A stretch of 64,000 nt of DNA. Source: Eutrigla gurnardus (taxonomy: Eukaryota > Chordata > Actinopteri > Perciformes > Triglidae). The number at the start of each line of letters is the position of its first letter. Position 1 is the stretch's first letter. Shown in pieces: positions 30,902 to 42,549 of the stretch. The stretch is from contig OY741264.1 of assembly GCA_963514095.1 (NCBI GenBank), forward strand, positions 10,934,054 through 10,998,053, written 5' to 3'. The translations under genes were made by a program, and so were the position numbers. The notes under the pieces are model-generated. The model ran no database searches and had not been told where the DNA came from. It was given only the letters and a program-made list of their open reading frames with translations.

Positions 30902-33149
30902 GACTGTCTCCGATGAAACAAAGCCTACATACAACAGCCCAGGGACACTCCAAACATAATTGTGCAGGTGGCATTTTAGAAATACTCACACAACAGGGGT
31001 CAATTTCTCTTCAGGTCACTGAGAATGACATCATCAAACTACTATTAACTCTGCAAACAATCCCAGCACTGCTGCGTCTGTATTGACAGCGGATTCCTTC
31101 AAAACAAACAGCAGGCTGCGGGCTTTGCCCTCAATCTAAAACCATAACCTCAGAGCGAGATAACAGAGAAATGTCCGTCTACGCGGGAAAGAGCGACGCC
31201 GAGGAGCGGAGAACTAAAAATGACAAGGCAAACAAATCTGAGCAACCACTTCCCCCGCACCTCCAGCCCTCTCTGTTCTTTCTCGTAGGCATTTGCTCTT
31301 GTTCTATATCTGCCAGCATCTCTCTCTCTCTCTCTTACACACACCAGCATGTCCACGCAATGCACCGACGATGGCGGGACAAGCCATAAAGTGCTTTGTG
31401 TCTTTTTCTCTTAATCGTACAAACTGACTGATTCCGACAAACCTGTTAATGTTTCAACTCAGAGAATGAGTTTGGCTCCATGCCTCGTGAATGTGACCTA
31501 TCCAGGGTGGCCTTGTTTTAAGAAGTGAGCTCCTCTGAGGGTCCAGTGAGCCCAGGAGGGTCAAGGTGTTTATTGACATACAAACATGAGGAAAGCGTCC
31601 GGATTCAGTCCAGGGTTTTTCTGTAATAATAGCTAGCAGCCCTGCCGTTAAATAATTAATGCGGCCTATCCAATACAAAGTGGACGGCATGCAGACTGCA
31701 CTCCCCTGCTCTCCATCTCATTCTCTGGCTCCCCTGATAGACACAATGCACACGACTGTGCTTCACTTTGTTTGTTTGTAATATTCACCTTTTACTACAC
31801 GTTCATAGTAATGTAATAATAATGATAATTATAATACATCCTCCCAAAGCGGAGGTAACAAAGCGCCACACAAGACAATAAAAATGAGATTAAAACACTA
31901 ACAGAGCTAATATTTCTTACACCAGCAATATAACTGAGACGCTCACATCCACTCCACTAGCATGCTTCCTCTTTGCAAATTCACTTGGAAGGACTACTTT
32001 AAGAGCAAAGTTCATCCAATTTCTCTTTTATTTAATGTGGTAAAAGTCACATTGACGTTAAAATATCTATTTCAAGAGAGACCCGGCCAAGAAAGCAGTA
32101 TTAAACATTGTTTAACAATAAATGCCAACAACATAAATGGGCTAAGATAACAGTCACATGGTACAGGAATATAGACAAACTCCACGAGGTTAATGGATTA
32201 TATCTAAAAAATCATCACAGTAATATCGCTATTAACTATTTTGAGTTAGTAAAACCAAAAAGTATAGATTTGTTTCCAATAAATACACTTTAAAAAAACC
32301 CAAAACAAAAGTATTGATGCATTTAAATATAGATAGCACTGACAGGCCCACTTAGTACAGGAGAATATATTCGCTGACATAACCTTTGTTGAGGCCAAGG
32401 TGTTAATGAAAAAGGTAAAAACATTGATCTCATGAATGAGTCAAATCTTAACCATGCCTTGCCCTCTCATTGAGTGCATGTTGTTTTTCTCTGCTGCACT
32501 AGAAGCAATCTGATTCGGCATTACCGTGCAATAAAGGCACAGAAGCATATCGAAGGTTATGGCAGGAACAGTCACATGATCAATACCCTCTCGACCCTCC
32601 TCTCCTTGCCCCCTCCACCACTTTTCTTCCTTTCTCCTCTCACCACCTCTCCTCCCAATCAATTAACTTCTCCAAGTAAACAGATCCGTCCCCACGCTCG
32701 CTGCTCCCTGCTGTAACCGGATATCCCTCCTCCTGCCTCTCCTGCTTGTCCCAGCCAAGTCAGAGAGAGAAACCAGACACCTGACAGAACGTTGCTGCCA
32801 ACTCTCTTCCAGTGTGTATCGAGGCTAAATAAAGATCAGTGACATCATCTGCGGATTCTTCATCATCCTCCTCATCAGTGACATCATGACCTCTGAGTGG
32901 GTCATGTGAAATTGACCTCCTCGCAGCATGACGTTATCGGAGCTCTGTTGAAGCTCTGTGAATTTGACATTCACCTTGATGACCAATCATTTTCATTAAC
33001 TGGATTTTGAAAGTTTTCTGTTGATGCAGTCACAGAGAGAGCAGACAGGCCACCGTAGCTGCATTCATTTCAAATCCAGCACCTTCCTGCGGGCTTGTGA
33101 GCAGGCGTGGTTGTGTTTATTTGTGCTTTAGAACGTAACCACTAACTAA

Positions 33150-33420
33150 ACAATCAACATTTTGTTTTTCTGATTTACACAGTCCCTCTCTCCATTCACT
33201 CTCTAGCTTGCTCGACCACCACTGCGCTCTCTCTCGCTTGCGGAGAGGAGGGGTGCATTTTGAATGCAGTGTTTACAAACAGTACAACCGACAATGTGAC
33301 TGCTGATTATACCTTTAATATACCGCAGCGTTCCATGATTTTGACAATTCCCACCAATCAAAGTAGCTGCTAAGCAATTTCACTTCGTAAGGAGATTTTT
33401 CTTTGTGTATTTTGCTCATA
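33150..33420. repeat. Possible dispersed teleost repeat
   Basis: Stretches such as CCATTCACTCTCTAGCTTGC, AATGCAGTGTTTACAAACAG and GTAGCTGCTAAGCAATTTC resemble an interspersed repeat I recall from other fish. It has no coding capacity and only one copy is in the window. Family and limits are uncertain. Confidence 0.3.
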
Positions 33421-34414
33421 AAATAATAATAATTATAATAAATATGCAGTTGAAGCTCAAGTCATTTTACTCAAGTGCTGTACATGATCAAATTAGAAAA
33501 TATGTCAAATAAATAAACTCCTCACAATATAATCAGTAAAAGCAATCCAATCATATACATCATAAAACAGCACAATGAGTCAATTATGTATTACATGATA
33601 ACTCTTCTGTACTGCTGATCTAAATGGTGAAGGAAGGACTTTTACTGCTAATATTTTTGCAGTATTTGTACACTGTGGTATTGTTACTTCTTCTTCTTCA
33701 GGAGAGCATCTGAATACTTGTTCTCCAGACATATTCATCATCACAGCACAGATTCACAGACAGGACTTCTTCTCTTTTATTTAGACCTCCATCTGGAAAC
33801 CAGGCTGCCCAGCCCGGCTGCCCAAACAATGATGCAAATGTATCTTGTTGTTTATACATGAAACATGTCCTTACTCTGCTCTAAAATAACGAGTGTTGAG
33901 ACCTGAGCAGATGTCAACTATTTTTACGATATTTATCAAATCTATTGGATTTTCTTTCTTAATTAAAATGTTGAGAGAGAATAGCCTCTATGAAAAGTTT
34001 ACTGAAATACACAGCAGTGTTTTGCAAATGAAGAAAAAAAAGAACACCAAATGAACCAACCTTCCCATTATCTTGCCTGCTCAATAAACTAGGTGACTAC
34101 AACAGAAATTCCCACGAGTCCTTGAACATGAAATTGTTCATTCTTGCAACACCCCAGCCACCGAGAGTGGAGACGCAGGCAGGACCAATCTATATCTCCT
34201 CTGACCCTCAGCAACATGTCGTTATGCTCACTAATCAGATTTAGAGACAACAAGTGAAAGGATGGCCTCTCTGGGCCGTTTGCTTTCACAAATGGATCTG
34301 CTTAATATGGGAGATTAATAGACTACTATCTAATCTTCCCTGTGATTGAAGCTATGATCTGGTTACTGAGAAGCATGATGGATGTTTAGGCGGTGGACAT
34401 GAGAGTCATGTTAA

Positions 34415-36091
34415 CCCTTTCAAGACAGAATGCAAGCTATCGTTGCAAGATATTGACTGTTAAAAGACAATGCCGAACAGCAATCACAATAATGAAGGTG
34501 TCTGCAGGGCGACTGGATTGTTAGCAGCGGTATGCAAAATGGTTTCTTGCAGCAGCGGTGTCAAATTAGAATCTGAACTAATTTGCAGAGGTTGTATGAA
34601 AAATGATTATTCCCTTTTCTTGAGTATGTGCTGTTGGTCCCAATGTTGTATTCCATAAGCTTCTTTTTATAACTAAGAGGCAGATAGGATTCATCAGAAG
34701 CCTAAATCTTATCTACAACAGTTATCACTAAGTGCACATCAAAATGCACAAACTTCATAATTTTATTGATATATTGCTACCTGAGAAAAACAGCCCCCAT
34801 GGACATTATGGCAGATATTTGTTGTAGTGTTAGTTTCATGCATAGAGGTCACTACAGTGTACACCTTTTCAAAAGCTGTTTTTTTGTATATGCATGAGTT
34901 TTTATGGCATAGTTGCATAGCAGCCACTACAGTGGACTCTATTGCATCATCTCATACACTTCCACTCAGTGGCAAGCCATTGCAAGTGCAAAAAAACCCC
35001 AAGTCAAACCAACATGGCCGACAGACAGCCAGAAACTCCAAGTTGCTCATGTTCTTCTGTTCAAAACTTCTGTAAAAAGAGACCCTTGCAGGTAAGAAAA
35101 ATATGGTGACATCAAGTAACATCTAAGGAGTCATCCAATTGCTAAATTGTCGAAGTATTGATTTTATATTGGGGGGAAATTGTGATTAATCTCATGTCCA
35201 CTGAAGTGTACATCATGCATCATGAGCTATATTTCAAGTACAATTCATAGGCTACAATTAGTCTATTACTGCTGCTGTTCTTGAAAAAACTTCATTCCCA
35301 GTCATTTCTTTTCCCTGTAAATCAACTTGTTTATGTTTTTAGAATGTGATTTGAAGTTTTTGTAAATCTTTACATTTTGTAGAGCTCAGGAGCAGAGCGT
35401 AATAGACAGGCCTACAGGATAGTGGAGGAATTACCACAGTCAAGTGAGGATGATGATGATGCTATTAGCAGTGAGGAGGAAGGGCTGCCAGAACAGGAAG
35501 GGTTATCAAATGCTAGCAGTAGTAACATTGGAGCTGAGGACACTGAATCTGGAAAGGATGCTGAGGAAGATGAGGCTGATGTAGCTGAGGATGCAAATGA
35601 TGGTGAGGGAGTTGAGGCTGAGGATGCATCCCCTTAACCATCACCATAGAACTCAAGGGAAAAGGACAGGCATTGTCCTGGCTTATAAAACAGTATGTAG
35701 AGGAGGTTTCCTTGCAGTAAAGCTAGCCATAAAAACATTCAATGTAAGTTAGTGCTGGATGAATCGTGAGCAAGAGACTTGGGAATCTATACAGGAGAGT
35801 GAATTCCTCAATGGTGTTTTAGTTATGAATGCATACATTAAATTATTTTATAGTTCACATGAAAATTTCACAGTTCAATACACTATATTATATGAATGTA
35901 TTCATTTGTTTATTAAATACGTTTCTACAAAAACGCATGCTGTCCACCTGAGTGTAAATGTAATTATATCTTTATTACATATGGGTTGAAAAAAAATAAA
36001 GTTCAAACCTTGTATTTCATGCCTAAAGATGACTAAAAACACTTAGTAAAAAAATCCTGACTGAGGTTATCATAATTCATGCATGAAAGGG
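34415..36091 (+). mobile_element. piggyBac-type element, non-autonomous (1677 bp)
   Basis: It is bounded by TTAA at 34411-34414 and TTAA at 36092-36095, the target duplication specific to piggyBac transposons. The ends are CCCTTTCAAGACAGAATG and, inverted, CCCTTTCATGCATGAATT. Thus the first 8 bases are identical and 13 of the first 17 match, with the CCY start typical of the superfamily. Subterminal sequence repeats CATGCATA/CACTACAGTG motifs around 34840-34930. No DDD transposase domain or C-terminal cysteine-rich domain is found. An acidic split ORF (35014-35637) occupies the centre. Confidence 0.7.
35014..35637 (+). CDS. Putative two-exon acidic ORF inside the piggyBac-type element
   Basis: An ATG in good context (AACATGG, 35014) opens 26 codons (MADRQPETPSCSCSS...) ending at a strong donor CAG|GTAAGAA (35091/35092). 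A TTTTGTAG acceptor at 35382 restores the same frame, giving 84 more codons to the TAA at 35635-35637: 110 residues in total. The second exon is strongly acidic, with DDDD, EEE and repeated AEDA/EDE runs and no hydrophobic core. It could be the N-terminal acidic region of a piggyBac transposase whose catalytic part is deleted, or an accessory ORF. I do not recognise a family. Matching splice phase argues for a once-real gene; it is probably a remnant. Confidence 0.35.
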
Positions 36092-37068
36092 TTAAGATGA
36101 GGGTTTGTAATTACGTTAGATCACTGGATCTAAGGACCAATATTTTCTCTTATAATGGAATTATTGTTATAATAGAATTCTCGACTTGTTTAAGTCGTTT
36201 GATGTTGAACAGGTTAAAAAAACAACAAAAAAAACCTTATTACAGACAGAACAATTCTGTTATAAAGCGGTTATAAAACTATTTCCTCAATCGCTATTAC
36301 TGCTTTTAGACATTTTCTGAGATTCTACTTTTATAATATATCTGTGATGATGACACTCAATAGACTGACTCAAGGTCAGTCCTTAACAGTGTCTGTACAA
36401 AGTGTGAATGAAGATGTCCTTGAGAGGCGGATGACATCCATGAGTACCCGGACTGATCAATACAAAGACAGAGAGAGACTATATTTATATGACCTGTTGA
36501 AACGAGAACCAGCTGGAATTCACACAGGATCCAGCTCTTAAAAACATGTATGGTGGAAAAATAAAATCTGAGCCACTTAATAGAAATGTTCCTGTGCATT
36601 CAGCCACATTTTATGACCCACAAAGTCAACCGTCAAGGGTCAACTACATGGGTCACTAAAAAGATAAACGGACTGCCAATGCCTCTCAGTCAGAGAGTTC
36701 AGCAGCACCTTCTGCTGTTTAATAAAGAAATACATATCTGGGCGGGGAGGCCCTTGTTAGTTGTACTGAACCATAATGACTGATGCCTCACAGGCAAACT
36801 AATTATCAGGTACTTAACAGTCCGAACCTACAATACATCTGCCACAGGCCGAGGATGCATGCGAGGCACATGAGCACCTACTTCATCAACTCTTCTTTTT
36901 TTTTTTTTTTTTTTACCTCTATGTCACGTTTTCATTTTGTCTTTATACCCCCCCCCCCCCCCCCCACCACCACCACTCTCTCTGTTCTCTCAGGGAACCA
37001 GCTGGGAAATTGGCCTTGGGATACAAGCTAGAAGCATACAACCATATGCTTGATATTTTCATGGAAGG

Positions 37069-37072
<4 letters not shown>

Positions 37073-37152
<80 letters not shown>
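37073..37152. repeat. (GT)n microsatellite
   Basis: An 80-bp perfect GT array, the left arm of an inverted GT/CA pair with the array at 37332. Confidence 0.97.
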
Positions 37153-37155
<3 letters not shown>

Positions 37156-37328
37156 AGAAAGCAGGGGGAGGGGACTGACTCCTTGTTGAAATGTACTACA
37201 GTGTAATAGCTAAGTAGGACATTTATCTGGCAGTAGTTTGTCTTCCCCTGTTGTGATTGTGTGTGTTGCAGAGTTTCCTCTCTATCCCACAGCTAAATGC
37301 ATTCGGCACAGAGAATTTCTGTTGCTTT

Positions 37329-37331
<3 letters not shown>

Positions 37332-37416
<85 letters not shown>

Positions 37417-37433
37417 CACACACACACACACAC
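37332..37433. repeat. (CA)n microsatellite
   Basis: About 102 bp of CA with one AGGC interruption, 179 bp from and inverted relative to the GT array at 37073-37152. Confidence 0.97.
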
Positions 37434-37707
37434 GTTGTAAACTGTACAGGCAGACTGCTGAGAGGGAGCTGCTAGAGACACTGACACAGCTTGCTCATTA
37501 GACACTTTCTTCTTGGATTGAGGCCAAATATCTGCAGGTCATAAACTCACTGATGTAACAGCCAATGTTACTCACTGATCCAGCGAAGTGTTCAAAGGCG
37601 ACATCTCTCTTTTCAGGGCGGCCTTTCATGATCATTTACTTTTGGCGTTTTGGCCATAAATATGAAGAAACAGAGCATACAATAAATGCACAGGCTGACA
37701 CGGTGAA

Positions 37708-37759
37708 ATCATCATCATCGTCATCATCATCATCATCATAATCATCATCATCATCATCA
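37708..37759. repeat. (ATC)n microsatellite
   Basis: About 52 bp of ATC/TCA triplets with two single-base interruptions. Confidence 0.95.
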
Positions 37760-39365
37760 AATAGATTACCTTTATCTTTTAGCCACTATCAATTGGGTTT
37801 GTTTGATTTGATTTTCTACTTCACTTATTACAATTGGAAATGGAAAGCTGCAATGTTTTGAAGGAACATAGTTTGACATTTGTGAATGGACAGTATAGAA
37901 TTTGAAGAGCGGAGTAAATTTCGTGGCATTTACGGACACATCCTGTAGCCTCCTCACTCACTCACTCACTCCCCTCCGTCCCTTTGCGAACACACGTTTT
38001 TACCCCCTCAGGCTATGAGTAAAGGGGCAGGCTCCATCTCTCATTAACCTACTGGTTGGATAAATCAAAGTGCAGGGCAGAGAGGAGAACCTCGGCCTCG
38101 ACCATTCAGATGAGAAGAACACCCAGCTCATAGCCTACAGCGCAGTGATATATAGATCTGCTGAGGCTAATAGCAAAGTATTGACAGGGAAATGGTGTGC
38201 TTATCCTGCTCCTGCATGCCGGGGAGAGGTCCCCAAAGCAGATGGGATACACTTTAGGGAGAGGGGAAGAGGAGGAGGAGGGTGAAAGGATGAGGTAGAA
38301 CTGCTCTGGGAAAAATTAGAGTCTTTATTGCTTTATTTCAGCTCATTTGTCTTCGACTTTGAGTCTACGAAACACACAAGAATAGGTTTCAGTTTACTCT
38401 GTGTGTAAACGGCTGTATTTTTCTCTGTACTTCAGTACAGCTTATGGTTTCTTTGAGCTCTGACTTTTCAGACAGCCAGCTGTGAATGTCACAACCTCGC
38501 ATTAGTTTTGAAATTAAAACAGTAGAGGGTCTTCTTCAAAAAATATGACTACTTAACTATTATTATAGAGCATTAGGCACAATAGTGAGTGGATAAAATG
38601 GGGGAAAAGCTTCAGCAACCAACACTGCTGTGTGTGTCAGTGCGTGTGTGTGTGTGTGTAAATGCCAGGGCATCAAATCACTTACGACTTTTCGACGGCC
38701 AGAGGGTCTTGAGCCTTTTAACCTCTCTCCTAATTTTCCACTAATTTTCCTTGTCAATCCATGGAGGTACATTCTGCATGCCTGCACACGGAGCTACAAA
38801 GACACAGAATACACCGGCTACAGCCAGCAATAATTTGATCTGACAAGGAACAATACATCAAGATGTAGGCCGCCCTCCCATTGGGTGAGCCCTTAATGCT
38901 GGAGTCAGTAGGTTATCGCTGTGGGACCTGCACCTTGTTCTAAGTGCCAGCTTTATCAAGCACAACCAACCCTTCCTGTGATGTGGCGGTGGATGGAGGA
39001 GATGGGCCCTAATGGCAATACTTCATCAAACTCAGGGAAGATGTACAGAGAAACTGCAACCTCTGATGTCAGATAAAGCTGGCGATGCTGGTGGGGGGCC
39101 ACCAGGAACAATTTAGTGCACCATTGCTTTGGACTGCAGTAGTTAAGAGCCTGCAACCGTCAGCTGACATTCTTAGAGACTGGTTCAACAAGCGTGGCTG
39201 GTCTGATGTACACACACACAAGACTTGCTGTATGAGCGGAGTGTTGCTGTGGTTCACACTGTGCCTTTGAATGAAGTAGGAGTCCTACAGCAGAGTTATA
39301 GAGGAGGCAAGCGAATGAGCCTTGTTTGATGTGTCATGCGGAGAGGTTGCAATACCGTTGTACGG

Positions 39366-39379
39366 CCACTAGGGGACAG
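39366..39379 (+). promoter_or_regulatory. Candidate CTCF site
   Basis: CCACTAGGGGACAG matches the CTCF core CCASYAGRKGGCRS at 13 of 14 positions (A instead of G at position 11) and is preceded by CGG. Location in the gene-free interval suggests a possible insulator or loop anchor. Occupancy is inference. Confidence 0.4.
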
Positions 39380-40745
39380 CCAGGCTTACCATGAAGGAAG
39401 AAATAAATGATATACCTGACACCAACAGTCAGTCAGTGTGTCTTAAAACACACACGGCGCCTGCATGTTCATCAAAATGCCAATTGTGAGTCCTGGTACT
39501 TCATATTTTGTCATATGGTGAAGGGGAAAAACAGTTGCTTACACGGCTATGAAATCATGTCTACTGTCCGAATCAGCAATTCTGTGGTGGTTCCATTCAT
39601 GAGAGGGTCCAAAACAATGCACTGAAAAACTTATGTTATTGTCAACTCTGAAATATAATGAGTGTGCATCTGCCTGAACGAGCACCAAGGGCAAAAACTA
39701 TGCAGTGTCCTACTCTGCCAAATGCCTCTGTTCCTCTAAAGGAGCCCACATATGACCATCTTTACATCTGGATACCAAGCACTGTACCGGGGCCTGTCTA
39801 TGACCATGATTACCCCCTTGACATCTTTATAGCTGCATGGCAGACATCCTCTTCGGCAGAGATGGAGAGAGGAATGGAGAATGCCAAAGTGGCCCCCCAG
39901 TGCTGGTGTGGGACATCAGAGTTTTGTGTTGAAATAATTAGCCTGTTTAGCTGCCATCTGGGCTCTGGTTGCTGGCGTGTAGCATGAGCCAGGTGCTTCA
40001 TGGGTAATACCACTGAGAGACATACAGCAGATGCTCATGGGTAGAGCTGCCCACCTTGGCACAGATTCGGAATCAGCTAAACCCTGTACAAATCTGAACT
40101 AAAACCACAACAGGGAATACAGACAGGACTGTCTCTCGAAGCATGCCCATTCAAAAGAGTTCGAAGCAATTACCATAATTAGTCAAGACCAGTGCAGTAA
40201 AGTCTGCATGAAGTACAAACAAAAAACTAACTTTACATTTCTGTTAAGAACAACTCAGCAACTGTAAAATCTAACGCCAGGAAAGAATCTGTGAAATTGC
40301 GTTCTTCTCAGAATTGAATCTGTGATAAACCCACTCCATCCGGCATGAAACACAGGCCAAACGAACCAAATAATCAACACTCTTATCTGTGGAAAGCAGG
40401 TGCAATTTAATTACCACCCTGCCCATACACAGTTCAAAATCTGAGGTGGTTTCAACATTTTTTTTTTTTGGAGCAGTTCAGGAGGCCAGTAACTTGATAA
40501 GACCCCTGGATTTACTCGATGAGGTAGAAAGTTCCTGAGCAAGCAGCATGCATGTGGTTGTTGTTCCCAGAGGGCTGGGAAACTGTATCTGCCCTGAAGG
40601 AGCATCCTCTTTGGTAAGCACTTCTTATCCAGGCCATCACTGCAGGCCGATAGCGGGAGGGTAATATCCAGTAACTGCAGCTTTATGTGCGATCCAATAC
40701 TTGGATCAATCCCTAGGACAGGAGCATTGCCATTAACCCCTGAGA

Positions 40746-40751
40746 TCTCTC

Positions 40752-40798
<47 letters not shown>
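40746..40798. repeat. (CT)n microsatellite
   Basis: A 53-bp CT array with one CCC interruption. Confidence 0.96.
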
Positions 40799-40800
<2 letters not shown>

Positions 40801-41407
40801 TCTGTCTTCTAGTGAACCTTTCCCTCTTTTGATACTCCAACAGAAGTCATGAAAGCTTGCTCTATATTACGCTGTCGTACGTTACAGTGAATCGTGTGTT
40901 ACAGTGTACGTTCTGTGTGTTTGGGGAGGAATGCATAAGTTTGTATTTCTGTATCTACAGTATGATTAAGAATGTGTGTGTGCACGCATGCTTTTGTTTG
41001 AGTATGTGTGTGTACGTGTAGAGAAAACTAGAAAGACAGTCATAAAGAGAGATGGTGGGAATAGGAAGGAGATAGTGGGTTTGAGACTTTGTTTGAAACT
41101 CCCAATACTTTGGGGAGTATTGCCCCATATATCATCCCATGTGACTGAGCAGGAGAAAGATAGAGTGAAGCAGAGATATGTAGTTCTTGCAGAGCATTTC
41201 TCCCGCTGTCACTGAATATAAATGGATAAATAGTCACTGAAATTAGTTCAACGTGCGCTGTTGCTCTCATATAAAATGACGCTACATGCACTAATATGGG
41301 CGCTATGCATATTGTTCAGAGGTGACATTTTCAGAAGAGATTTATCAAGCAGAATCACAAACATCTCATGATATGAATATGGTTATTTAAAAATATATAT
41401 AAATTAC

Positions 41408-41408
41408 A

Positions 41409-41439
<31 letters not shown>
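41408..41439. repeat. (TA)n microsatellite
   Basis: About 32 bp of imperfect ATATATGTATA leading to pure TA. Confidence 0.9.
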
Positions 41440-41881
41440 CCCAAACTGTAATTATATCCCAAACTATAATTAAAAAAGGTTTGGTGGCCGACATAGTTTT
41501 TTTGGCCTCAGCCAAACACAAAATTATTCAAACTCTTCTAAAAGAAGAAGAGACTCAAGCTTGCATGACACAGTTGGTATAAATCCATTCAATATCAGCC
41601 ATAAGTTACACAACAGCAATAGTAAGTTTGTACATGATTTACCGAGAGAAGCAGTTTGTCATCCCAAGTGGGAAAACCAAATTGAATTTAATCACACAAT
41701 CAGCAGGGGGGTCACACTGGTATTACTTCAACCTAATGGATTTACTTTTTTAATTAATACAAATAATAAAAAAAGAGTTGGCTCTGTGACTAAAAAAGTT
41801 CAGATTTTAATTTTTAAAGACAATAGCAAATGACAAGTATTTCACACCACATAAGCAGTTTAAGACTAATCGTTCACTTAC

Positions 41882-42190
41882 CTCGAGTGGTCCTTTTTTT
41901 TACGAGGGTCAAGACCCCAGATCTGGAACGAAGGTGTAGAGCAGGAAGGTTGAGCACATCCTCTCTTTTCCACGCAAACGTCAGGCCAGGGGGCAGCTAG
42001 CGGTGCGGAGCACGGGTGTAAGGGAGCCGTCCGGGCGAGCTGACAGCCGGTCTGTCGGAGGGGTTGGTCACTCAGCCCGGCAGCAGAGACGAGGGGACAG
42101 GCACACAGGGAGAAGGGCTGAGCCGGAGTGGGCTCTGCTTGGAGGCTTTTTCGCTTCTCCTTCCCTGAATGAAAGCAATCCCTAAGAGTG
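41882..42190 (-). other. Isolated GC-rich island, possible first exon of a minus-strand non-coding RNA
   Basis: In an AT-rich desert, 41930-42180 is clearly richer in G/C and CpG (GCGGTGCGGAGCACGGG, CCGTCCGGGCGAGCTGAC). On the minus strand it ends in a strong splice donor, CCACTCGAG|GTAAGTG, with the exon edge at 41882. A 60-codon + strand ORF (42003-42185) looks like chance. A promoter with a spliced lncRNA running away from obi1 is a reasonable reading. No transcript evidence is available. Confidence 0.3.
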
Positions 42191-42511
42191 AATGGGTAAT
42201 GAGAGACCGGCTCCTGAGATTTTAGCTTTCTTAATCATGTTCATAATTAATTCAAGAACATTGATAATTTCATTACATTCTTTTTGTCTTATCAATAAAT
42301 GATGTGCCTGCACTTTTGGTCTTGTGTATACGGGAAAGAGGGAGGAAGAGAGGGAGAGAGAGAGAGAGAGGGACAAGAGAAGTAATACTGCACTAAAAGC
42401 ACAGGAGATGGAAAATGATACAAACAGGGAAGTGGTAATTATAATCTTTGACCAAGCCACTGGCAGCACAATATGAAGTCAAGTGGCTACAAATAATTAA
42501 TAAGGCCTCCT

Positions 42512-42549
<38 letters not shown>

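Larger units (their letters stand above)
36092..41881. other. Intergenic desert segment
   Basis: No gene recognised. It holds a T-run and C-run (about 36896-36965), GT and CA arrays, an ATC array, a CTCF-like site at 39366 and a CT array. Blocks 38950-39290, 39640-40010 and 40490-40720 are unique and moderately GC-rich; they could be regulatory but carry no coding signature. Confidence 0.5.

Noticed and set aside
37708..37759. CRISPR-like or other spaced direct-repeat array
   Set aside because: A simple ATC triplet microsatellite without spacers; no CRISPR-type array exists in this eukaryotic window.
39658..39987. A 109-codon ORF on the + strand
   Set aside because: No domain, no splice context and no family resemblance; its length is within chance for the amount of DNA.
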